From Elephas maximus indicus (taxonomy: Eukaryota > Chordata > Mammalia > Proboscidea > Elephantidae), in contig NC_064839.1 in the NCBI RefSeq assembly GCF_024166365.1, forward strand, positions 17,160,878 to 17,224,877: a stretch of DNA of 64,000 bases. Reading direction: 5' to 3'. Each line of letters begins with the position of its first letter. Within the stretch, counting starts at the first letter, position 1. This document shows positions 55,400-64,000 of this stretch, in pieces. A program made the position numbers and the translations under genes. The notes beneath the pieces are model-generated. The model had not been told where the DNA came from. It made no database searches and worked only from the letters and a program-made list of their open reading frames with translations.

Positions 55400-56095
55400 T
55401 TAAAATAATAATATTTTATTGTGTTTTCAGTGAAGGTTTACCCAGCAGTTTAGGTTCCCATTCGGCAATTTCTACACAAATTGTTCAGTGACATTGGTTA
55501 CATTCTTTACAATATATGAACATTTCTCATTATTTCCATTCTGGTTGTTTTATTTTCGTTAAACTAGTTTCCCTGCCCCTTTACATTCTCGTCTATGTTT
55601 TAAAGTAATGGTTGATAGTTTGGTCTTATATAGGTGATTGTCTAAAGGTGCACAGTACTGATGAGTGATATTCATTATTTTTTGAGCCAATTTATCGTTT
55701 AGCTATAAGATGACTTCATGAGTTAGTTTCAGTTCAAGGTTTGAATTGTATCTCAGGGCAATAGTCTTGAGGAGTCTTCCAGTCTCAACTAGTCCAGTAA
55801 GACTGTTTTTTTTTTTTTTTTAGGAATTCGAAGTTCTGTTTCACATTTTTTTCGTATTTTATCAGTATCCAGATATTGTGACCCTGATCATAATGGGCAG
55901 TAGTTGTAGCCAGGCACCATCTAGTTCTTCTGGTCTCAGGGTAGATGAGGCCATGGTTCATCTAGACTATTTGTCCTATAGACTAGTTTCTTCTTTGAGC
56001 CTTTGGTTTCCTTCTTTCTTTTTTGCTCTGGATGAGTAGAGACCAGTAAATACACCTTTTGAGACAGGGCTCGTGTTTCTTGATCTCTGAAATTA
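55400..56095 (-). mobile_element. older L1 3' end
   Basis: T-rich start with TATTTTATTGTGTTTTCAG (reverse of an L1-type end). It shares CACCATCTAGTTCTTCTGG with the other L1 ends, which places it in an older related subfamily. Confidence 0.7.
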
Positions 56096-57059
56096 GCTAC
56101 TCACAGGAACTCCAGAACCAAATGAATTTAGATAGCATGGTATCCCTCCATGCCCACGATCACCGTCCAGACTCAGCAATAGGAGAGGCTTGGAGAGCAT
56201 AGCCACTGTACATAGCAGACATTCCTGCCCTTTGCAATAACCCCAAGAAGTAAGTGCTGTTATCTCCGCTTTACAGATGTGGAAATTGAGGCTGGGAGGT
56301 TAAGTGATGAGGGAGGGGCAGATGGGTCTGATTTTAGACAGGACGTATTTCTCTTATGTTGGGAGAAGGAACCTTCAGTTATAAATACAGGGTAACAGCC
56401 TGTCACTCTGAGCCTTGCATCCGCACTATTGTAAGGCAGGCCTATCAGCACGGAGGGCCGCTGAGCTGTGCATGATCCTGGCACATGGGTTTATCACCCT
56501 GATCCCTGCCCTCTGGACAGTGAGCAGCCCAGAGCAGGGTGAGGGGACAGATGGCAGGAAGCCTGTGCTTGGCAGTGTAGCGTGCACTGTCTCATGTAAG
56601 AAAGGAATGTACACATCAGTGTGTGGCAGGGATGTACAGCCCCAAGCCCAGGGCCCAGGCTAATAGGCTTGCTAATATCTGTGGTTGGTATCAACAAGTA
56701 GAGCTGGCCATCTGGGCACTGTAACTGTGCCATGCTGTAAGATCCCCCACACTTTTAAAGGTGATGATTGACATGTGTTTATTGTTTTTAAAATGAGAGA
56801 GAATTTTTCTGGAAAGTTTTGATATTATTGGTGATGGTTGGGAAACCTGCATTGGAAATCGGGGCACTGGAGGGGAAGTTATATATTTTATGGTCTCTAT
56901 TCAGTACTCCTGGTATATCCGGAGAGCAGTAAAAGCAGCAGTGATCATCAGCTCTGGGAACAAAAGAGGAAGTGCAAACACAGGGCAGCTCTTCTTTATA
57001 CGTACAACTTTGATATGCTAAGAGCCATCTGTGAAAACTATTTGGTAGCCTTTAAGTTG

Positions 57060-57262
57060 GGAGACCCTGGATGGTGCGAACAGCTAATGTGCTTGGCTGC
57101 TAACCGAAAGGTTGGCCGTTCCAGTCCACCCAGAGCCTCCTTGGAAGAAAGGCCTGGCAATCTTATTCTGAAATATCAGCCATCGAAAACTCTGTGGAGC
57201 ACAGTTTTACTCTAACACACATGGGGTCGCCATGAGTCAGAGTCAACTCAAAGGCAACTGGC
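57060..57262 (+). repeat. AfroSINE, long form
   Basis: GAGACCCTGGATGGTGCG head, GGCCTGGCAATCTTATTC middle, tail GTCAGAGTCAACTCAAAGG. Confidence 0.87.
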
Positions 57263-57810
57263 CGCCTTTGAATTGAGGACAAATGAGCCAAGTGGGCCCA
57301 GCTCAGCACTTGGTTGGGGCACTGAGACCTGTGATGGGGTGAACCACGCCCTGAGGTCCCACCACCGTGGGTCTCTGGACTAATGCTTCCCCATTTCCTG
57401 AAAGAGGAACTGAATCCCGTCACAGGAAGTGGTTTGCTCATGTTGGTATCAAGATAATAAGAAAAGCAGCAGGCGTCCTGTTCGCGAGAACTCTTGCTGG
57501 AGAGAAATGCATGAGGAGGATGAGAGAGTGGAGACAGGATCAGGGAATCGTGTCTGAGTACTCAGCCTGGGTTACCCGGGTGACCCCTCAGTTCCAGTTC
57601 CTTTGGGACTCCTTCTTGCTTCATGGGTGTTTGGCCAGGGGCTTCCATGGGCAGTTCTTTGCTGGGGGTGGCATCTAGAACTACAGAAAGCCAACCCCTT
57701 AGCAGGACTCAGAAGAGGCTGTCTGGGGAGAGGAGCCCTGGTATGACGGCCTAGGCTCTGCTGGCTGCCCGCCTACCCACCACTCCATGTGACTTTGGCA
57801 AGTCCCTTCC

Positions 57811-57952
57811 CCTCTCTGGGCTTGAGTCTTTGGGTCAATTCCTGAGAAGTAAAGACTCAGATGATCTTTGAGGTCCCTTCGCCTCTCTGGGCCTGAGTGT
57901 CCTGGTCAATTCCTGAGAAGTGAAGACTCAGATGATCTTTGAGGTCCCATCC
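57811..57952 (+). repeat. 71-bp tandem duplication
   Basis: Two adjacent copies (57811-57881 and 57882-57952), each starting CCTCTCTGGGC and containing TCAATTCCTGAGAAGT and GATGATCTTTGAGGTCCC. Only a few differences separate them. Confidence 0.93.
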
Positions 57953-58097
57953 AGACGCCAGCAGGAAGTGTAAACAGTTGGGGCCGTGACAAACTGGAGA
58001 GCAATGATGCCATCTGGGTGTGTGGTTCCTGTATTGCTAGATCTTACCTTATTTTTTCCAAGAGAAGCTTAATTAAGATGTGTATGGGAAATCCACG

Positions 58098-58511
58098 TGT
58101 CTTAGTTTCTCAGGGCTGGGAAGCAAACTGGATGGCACAATAAAGTTTTTAGAGAAACTATCTCTCAGTTCTGGAGGCCAAGGGTCCAAGATCAGGGTGT
58201 CGGCCATGCTGATTCCTTCTGAGAGCCCTGAGGGAGGATCTGTTCTATACCTATCTCCCAGCTTCCGGTAGCTCCAGGAGTTCCTTGGCTTGCAGCTTTA
58301 CTGTCACATGGCCTCCTTCCTCTGTCTCTCTGTCTATTCTCCCCTTTAAAAAGGACATCACTCAGATAGGATTAGGGCCCACCCTACGCTGGTATAATCT
58401 CATGTTACCTTAATTAATAACATATTCAAAGACCCTATTTCCAAGCAAAGTCATGATATTTAGAACTTCGAAATATCTTTCTTGGGGGTGAGCACAATTC
58501 AACCCATAACA
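58098..58511 (-). mobile_element. MLT1-type MaLR solo LTR
   Basis: TGTCTTAGTTTCTCAGGGC to CAACCCATAACA. Flanks CCACG and CCATG differ only by a CpG-type change, so they fit an old 5-bp target duplication. Confidence 0.8.
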
Positions 58512-58880
58512 CCATGGTTTTGAAAAGTTAGCAAGTAAGTGAGATTTTGAAAAAGTGCTGTGTGTACCATATACAAGATGCCTCGGGATCGGAGTGGTCC
58601 GTGGGCTGCCAGTTTGAGGCTTGCACCATTCACTTTCGCTCTGCACATTCTGCAGTTTGAGCTTGTGTTAGGCATTGTTGAACCTGTTGGAGACCTAGGA
58701 TCCCTAGTCATCCACTCTCATCACTTCTTAACCTATTTGAGATTCTTATCCCTACTATTATTATGAGCCTGGTAATAATGTTTTATTATTCCAGTTATTC
58801 TTACAGTGAAGTTGCAATTAACTTTTATGTAAATCCATTCGCATTTTATATGATTCATTCTCTCAGTGAATCCCCCACCA

Positions 58881-59356
58881 TGTTAGTTCTGTATTGCTGC
58901 TGTAACAAACTACCACAAACTTAGGGGCTTAATGCAAATTTGTTCTTATAGTTCTGTAGGTTAGAAATCCGACATGGGTCTCACTGGGCTAAAATCAGGT
59001 GTAGGTGGGAATATGCACCTTTCTGGAGGGTCTAGGGAAGGATTTGTTTCCTTGCCCTTTCCAGCTTCTAGAGGCCACCCACATTTCTTGGCTCCTGGCC
59101 CCTTTCCTCTGTCTTTGGAGCCAACGAAGTTGCATCTCTGAGCTGTTCTTCCTTAATCACCGCTGACTCTCCTCTCCTGCCTCCCTCTTCCACTTTTGAG
59201 GACCCTTGTGATTACAATGGGCTCACACAGAGAATCCAAGGTAATTTCTCCGTCTCATTGAACTTTATCACATTTGCAAAGTCCCTTTTGCCATGTAAGG
59301 TGACATAGTCATAGGCCCCAGGACATCTTTGGGGGTCCATTATTTTACCTATCATA
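58881..59356 (-). mobile_element. MLT1-type MaLR LTR, diverged
   Basis: TGTTAGTTCTGTATTGCTGC, GTAACAAACTACCACAAAC and CTTTGGGGGTCCATTATT are spread as in MLT1 LTRs in reverse. Edges approximate. Confidence 0.75.
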
Positions 59357-59402
59357 CCCATTGATAATAATGATCATAAAACACTATATATTGAGAGCTT
59401 AG

Positions 59403-59600
59403 GGAGCCCTGGTGGTGCAGTGGTTAAAGCACTAGGCTGCTAACTGAGAGGTTGGTGCTTCAAACCCACCAGCCAGTCCTTGGGAGAAAGATGTGGCAGT
59501 TGGCTTCCCTAAAGATTTACAGCCTTGGAAACCCTAGGGGGCAGTTCTGCTTTGTCCTATAGGGTCTCTATGAGTCAGAATTGACTACAGCAGTGGGTTT
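59403..59600 (+). repeat. AfroSINE, long form
   Basis: GAGCCCTGGTGGTGCAGTGG to GTCAGAATTGACTACAGCAG. It interrupts a MIR-like repeat; GAGAGCTTA before and CAAGAGCTTG after are the likely duplicated target. Confidence 0.92.
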
Positions 59601-60046
59601 GAGTGAGTATCAAGAGCTTGCTCTGTGTCAGGCATTCTTTTCTAGTCTACGTTATTTCCTCCTGAAGCAATCCTACAAGGTGGATAAGGTCGTCGTCCCC
59701 ATTTTTACAGATAAGAAGGCTGAAGCTCAGAAAGGTTAAGTGGCTTGTCCAAGTTAATGGTGGACCCAGGTTTCAAACTCAGGTGTGTTTAAGTTCAGAA
59801 GCTGGGCTCCTAAGCCCTTAAACCTTCTCCTTCTTTTTAGAAAGAGGCAGCTGAGGCTGAGTGGTGAAGGGACTTATCAATTAATGTGACAGGACCAACC
59901 TCAGACACAGGTCTTCTGACTCCCAGCCCAGTGCTCCCTCAAATCTTCTACAGCTGCTCCTGGTGTCAGTAATAATAATGACAGTAGCTAATTTCTTTCC
60001 AGCATTTACTTTGTGTTGGATACTCTGCTAAGCACAGGTCATAACC

Positions 60047-60256
60047 AGAAACCACTAACCAGTTGCCGTCTAGTTGACTTTGACTCATGGCGACCCCATG
60101 TGTGTCAGAGCAGAGCTGTGTTCCATAGGGTTTTCAATGGCTGATTTTTCAGAAGTAGATTGCCAGGCCTTTCTTCCGAGGTACTTCTGGGTGGGCTTAA
60201 ATCTCCAAGCTTTCAGTTAGCAGCCGGGCATGCTAACCATTTATACCACCAAGAGA
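60047..60256 (-). repeat. AfroSINE-related repeat, longer form
   Basis: CTTTGACTCATGGCGACCCC, GGGTTTTCAATGGCTG, CAGGCCTTTCTTCCGAGG and a head TTTCAGTTAGCAGCCGGGC. It lies 221 bp upstream of NOD2 exon 4. Confidence 0.87.
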
Positions 60257-60477
60257 TTCAGTGTTTGACACAGATTATCTTAGTTGATCCATGTAAGAAC
60301 CTTATAAAGTAGGGACCATTATTTCTTCCACTCTATAGGTGAGCAAACTGAGGCTTAGAGAGATTACGTGACAGGCCTCAAAGTCCCCCAGCTTGTGAGT
60401 TCCCCTACGCAGCCCACTCTCTATTCAGGTCCCATGTTTGACATGGACCCCCTCATTTATCTTTTGCTGTCTCCCAG

Positions 60478-62293
60478 ATGCCGCATGTAAGAAGTACATG
60501 TCCAAGCTGAAGAGCACGGTATCTGCTCAGTCTCGCTTCCTGAGTACCTATGATGGGGCGGAGAACCTTTGCCTAGAAGACATATACACGGAGAATGTCC
60601 TGGAGGTGCGGACGAATATCGGCATGGCCGGACCCCCTCAGCAGAGCCCGGCCACCCTGGGCCTGGAGGAGCTCTTCAGCTCCCAGGGCTGTCTCAATGA
60701 AGATGCAGACACGGTGCTGGTGGTGGGCGAGGCGGGCAGTGGCAAGAGCACACTCCTGCAGCAGCTGCACTTCCTGTGGGCTGCAGGCCGGGACTTCCAG
60801 GAGTTTCTCTTCGTCTTCCCATTCAGCTGCCGGCAGCTGCAGTGTGTGGCAAAACCCCTGTCGGTACGGACGCTGCTCTTTGAACACTGCTGCTGGCCCG
60901 ACGTTGGCCAGCAGGATGTCTTCCAGTTCCTCCTTGACCACCCTGACCGCGTGCTGCTCACCTTTGATGGCTTCGACGAGTTCAGGTTCAGGTTCACCGA
61001 TCGTGAGCGCCACTGCTCTCCGACCGACCCCACATCCGTCCAGAATCTGCTCTTCAACCTTCTGCAGGGCAACCTGCTGAAGAACGCCCGCAAGGTGCTG
61101 ACCAGCCGTCCGGATGCGGTGACGGCCTTTCTCCGGAAGTACGTCTGCAGGGAGCTCCACCTCAGGGGCTTCTCGGAGGAGGGCATCGAGCTGTACATGC
61201 GGAGGCACCATCGGGAGCCGGGGGTGGCAGACCGTCTCATCTGCCTGCTCAAAGCCACCTCAGCCTTGCATGGTTTGTGCTACCTCCCTGTCTTCTCGTG
61301 GATCGTGTCCAGATGCCACCAGGAGCTGTTATTGCAGGGCGGGGGCTCCCTGAAGACCACCACGGACATGTACCTGCTGATCCTGCAGCACTTTCTGCTT
61401 CATACCTCCCCACCAGACACAGACCCCTGTGGCCCGGGTCCCAGCCTCCTTCGAGGCAGGCTCCCCACACTCCTGCGCCTGGGCCACCTGGCTCTCTGGG
61501 GCCTGGGCACGTGCTGCTATGTGTTCTCAGCCAAGCAGCTCCAGGCTGCACAGGTGGACACTGACGACATTGCCCTGGGCTTCCTGGTACGTGCCAAAAG
61601 CGTTGTACTGGGCAGCTCGGCGCCCCTGGAGTTCTTGCACATCACTTTCCAGTGCTTTTTTGCCGCGTTCTACCTCGTGTTAAGTTCTGACCTGCCGCCC
61701 ACCACGCTCAGACACCTCTTTAATTGCTGCAGGACAGGTGGCTCTCTGCTGGCCAGGCTGCTGCCCGCATTATGCATCCAGCGCTCTGAGAGCAAGGAGA
61801 GCAGCGTGGTGGCTTGGCTGCAGAAGGCCGAGCCGCACAACCTCCAGATTACGGCGGCCTTCCTGGCAGGGCTGTTGTCCCGGGAGCACCGGGGCCTGCT
61901 GGCCGAGTGTCAGGCGTCCGAGAAGGCCCTGCTCCAGCGCCACACCTGCGCCCGGTGGTGTCTGGCCCGCAGCCTCCGCAAGTACTTCCACTCCATCCCG
62001 CCCGGCGTGCCGGGTGAGGCCAAGAGCATGCACGCCATGCCCGGCTTCCTCTGGCTCATCCGGAGCCTGTACGAGATGCAGGAGGAGCGGCTGGCCCGGG
62101 AGGCCGTGCGTGGGCTGGACGTTGAGCACCTGAAGCTGACGTTTTGTGGCGTGGGCCCCGCCGAGTGTGCGGCCCTGGCCTTTGCACTGCAGCACCTCCG
62201 GCAGCCCGTGGCCCTGCAGCTGGACTACAACTCTGTGGGTGACATCGGCGTGGAGCAGCTGCTGCCTTGCCTCGGTGTCTGCAAAGCTCTCTA
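60478..62293 (+). CDS. NOD2: NOD2 exon 4: NACHT domain to first LRR
   Basis: 1816 bp, entered after CTGTCTCCCAG with two bases completing Asp189 and left at CTCTA|GTGAGT within a Tyr codon. Encodes residues 189-793 (numbering from the exon 2 start). The NACHT ATPase spans about 266-591. Walker A is GEAGSGKST at 272-280 (Lys278, human Lys305), and the Walker B region is [10 protein letters not shown] with Asp352 and Glu356 (human Asp379 and Glu383). The winged-helix region and the [13 protein letters not shown] helix follow, and the first LRR unit is [18 protein letters not shown]. Fixed offsets to human numbering suggest no net indels. The frame is intact; the TAG seen by reading on is formed across the splice site. 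The remaining LRR exons are outside the window. Confidence 0.97.
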
Positions 62294-62512
62294 GTGAGTG
62301 TTGCTGGGTGATGCCAGCGGAGTGTGGCAGGAATGCCACCGTGGAGGTGCAGGGGCTGGAGCACTGAGCTGGGGTCCAGGAGACCAGTCCAGCCCCAGCC
62401 AGTTCTGCTACCCCTCCTCTGGGCCAGACCAGGCCTTCCCCAGTCTGGGCCTTAGTTTTCCCCCCTCTACAATGTTTTTGTTAGCTGCCCTGGTGTTGAT
62501 TATGTGATAACA

Positions 62513-62970
62513 GTGTTGTTGATGTTTACTGCCAGTGAGTCACTTCCAACTCCTGGTGACCTTATGTACAAAAGAAGGAAGTGCTGCCTGCTCCTTCGTC
62601 ATCCTCGTGTCATTATGGCTTTTGTGTCAATCCATCTCACCAAGAGGGCCATCTCCCTCACCCTCGCTGGCCCTCTGTTTTATCAAACACTATGTCTTTC
62701 TCTAGCAATTGATCCCTCTTGATGACATGTCCAAAGCAAGCCAGTCAGACAGTATTCTGTTGTGGTCCATAAGTTTTCGTTGGCTAATTTTTTGAAGTAG
62801 ATTGCCAGCCCTTTCTTCCTAGTCTGTCCTGGTCTGGAGGCACCACTGAAACCCATCCACCATGGGTCACCCTGCCGGTATTTGAAATATTTGAAATACT
62901 GGTGAAGCAGCTTCCAGCATCATAGCAATATGCAAGACACCATAGTATGACAAACTGACAGTGGGTGGTG
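62513..62970 (-). repeat. chimeric RTE-derived repeat
   Basis: RTE end (TTTGTGTCAATCCATCTCACC; CAAACACTATGTCTTTCTC) joined to TTTTCGTTGGCTAATTTTT, AGCCCTTTCTTCC and a terminus near ATGACAAACTGACAGTGGG. Same arrangement as 8734-9122 and 44974-45424. Confidence 0.85.
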
Positions 62971-63112
62971 GGTGATAACAGTATCTGTAACTTATTGAAT
63001 GCATCCTGTGGGCCAGGCATGGTGCTGTGCACTTCCCAGAATTACCTCCTTGAATCTCTTCCACCACCCCGGACTGTAGGCAGGGGCATTATTATCCCTG
63101 TTATCCTCAGTG

Positions 63113-63311
63113 TAGGTCCCTGGGTAGTGCAAACAGTTTTCACTTGACTATTAACCTAAAGGCTGGCTGTTCAAACACACCTAGTGGCACTGTGGAAGAA
63201 AGACCTGGTGACCTGCTTATGTAAGAATTTTCCAAGAAAACCTTATGGAGCAGTTCTACTCTGTTGTCATGAGGGGTTGTCATGAGTCGGAATTGATTTG
63301 ACAGCAACAGG
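63113..63311 (+). repeat. AfroSINE with target duplication
   Basis: TAGGTCCCTGGGTAGTGC to GATTTGACAGCAACAGG. Flanked by perfect 11-bp repeats TATCCTCAGTG at 63102-63112 and 63312-63322. Confidence 0.93.
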
Positions 63312-63605
63312 TATCCTCAGTGGTAAGGCTCAGAGAAGCAAAGTAACTTGTTCAGGGTTGCACAGGAAACGGCAGAGCCAGAATTCAAAAATCAAATCTT
63401 TATGGTCACAGGCTCCCTGCTCCCCCCGAGTCAGCTGTGATCTGTGGATGGGCTTCAGGGGCTCTGTGTAAACCCTGAAGTCATGGCACAGTTTTGTGTA
63501 ATATGTGACTGTCTTAGGATCTACCCCAGGTCAGAGGTGACTTGTGCCCTATCCAAGACTTTAAAATTCCATCGTGGTGGGAATTTCAGGATGCTGAGAG
63601 AGAAG

Positions 63606-63765
63606 GAGCCCCAGCGACACAGTGGTTAAGAGCTTGGCTGCTAACCAAAGGTCACCAGTTTGAAGCCATCACCTGCTCCTTGGAAACCCTAAGGGACAAT
63701 CCTAGTCTGTCATATAGGTTGCTATGAGTCAGAATTGACTCAACGGCAGCGGGTTTGGTTTGGTT
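63606..63765 (+). repeat. AfroSINE
   Basis: GGAGCCCCAGCGACACAGTG to GGTTTGGTTTGGTTTTA. Complete short form. Confidence 0.9.
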
Positions 63766-64000
63766 TTAGTGTGAGAGAGAGAAAGCAGCTGCAGAGTTGA
63801 AACTGACCTTCGGTTCCTTGCATAGGGCAGTGTTAAACACTATGGCATTATCCATGCTGCTTTCAGCTTCCTGTCTGAAAGGGTTTCCCCTTTGGAAGGC
63901 CTGTGCCTCAGCATGTCTTGGGACGGGCAGGGCAGAGAGCACGCCCAGCTCCCCAACTTCCCTGGCAGCCTTGAAAGGGAATGTCCTGATCCTTGTCTGT

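Larger units (their letters stand above)
62294..64000 (+). other. NOD2: NOD2 intron 4, cut by the window edge
   Basis: Starts at GTGAGTG. Carries a chimeric RTE repeat, two AfroSINEs and an old MIR/L2-type repeat split by one of them (about 62990-63112 and 63323-63430). No next exon is recognisable before 64000. Confidence 0.88.

Noticed and set aside
60573-61258. Long minus-strand frames opposite NOD2 exon 4
   Set aside because: Shadows caused by codon composition of the GC-rich NACHT exon. No family match and no splice signals.
62290-62296. Premature stop in NOD2 after CKAL
   Set aside because: The TAG is formed by TA of the exon and G of the intron; GTGAGT is a strong donor exactly where the human exon ends.

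Overview
This is nuclear DNA from a placental mammal, most likely an afrotherian and probably an elephant or other paenungulate. The main reason is a very dense load of tRNA-like SINEs whose 3' tails share an RTE-LINE end (the AfroSINE type). No bacterial, plasmid or phage features were seen. Two single-copy genes were recognised: SNX20 (sorting nexin 20) on the minus strand at 7.3-11.7 kb, and NOD2 (the muramyl-dipeptide sensor) on the plus strand from about 42 kb past the right end. As I remember it, this order and divergent orientation match the NKD1-SNX20-NOD2-CYLD block of human 16q12.

Layout: 0-7 kb is intergenic sequence downstream of SNX20. It holds a CpG-rich patch with two convergent CTCF-like motifs, a direct 115-120 bp duplication, and a very homogeneous 21-bp minisatellite of exactly 20 units. 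The three coding exons of SNX20 lie at 7322-7990, 9961-10112 and 11589-11721, and together encode an intact 317-residue protein. 12-36 kb is mostly transposons: an ERVL-like LTR; a MaLR solo LTR split by a nearly full-length but dead L1, itself split by a second L1 3' end; and a tandem MaLR array with four LTRs and three internal segments, flanked by one 5-bp target duplication. The 36.9-37.6 kb region has a GT microsatellite next to a CpG island that may hold an upstream NOD2 first exon. NOD2 exon 1 is at about 42063-42189, exon 2 at 44122-44588, exon 3 at 54673-54778 and exon 4 at 60478-62293. The introns are full of AfroSINEs, RTE pieces and old LTRs, and the LRR-coding exons lie beyond the right edge.

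How the genes work: SNX20 is an endosomal PX-domain protein of blood cells that binds PSGL-1. NOD2 is a cytosolic CARD-CARD-NACHT-LRR receptor that signals through RIPK2 to NF-kB. They share a haematopoietic neighbourhood but not a pathway. The NOD2 protein up to its first LRR is intact, with Walker A, Walker B and the splice sites all preserved. The human-type upstream start codon in exon 1 appears to be lost, so translation most likely starts in exon 2.

No wholly new biological system was identified. The observations most worth checking are the MaLR array, the NOD2 leader with its uORF chain, the minisatellite, the palindromic ETS element near 23.9 kb, and the recurrent chimeric RTE repeat.
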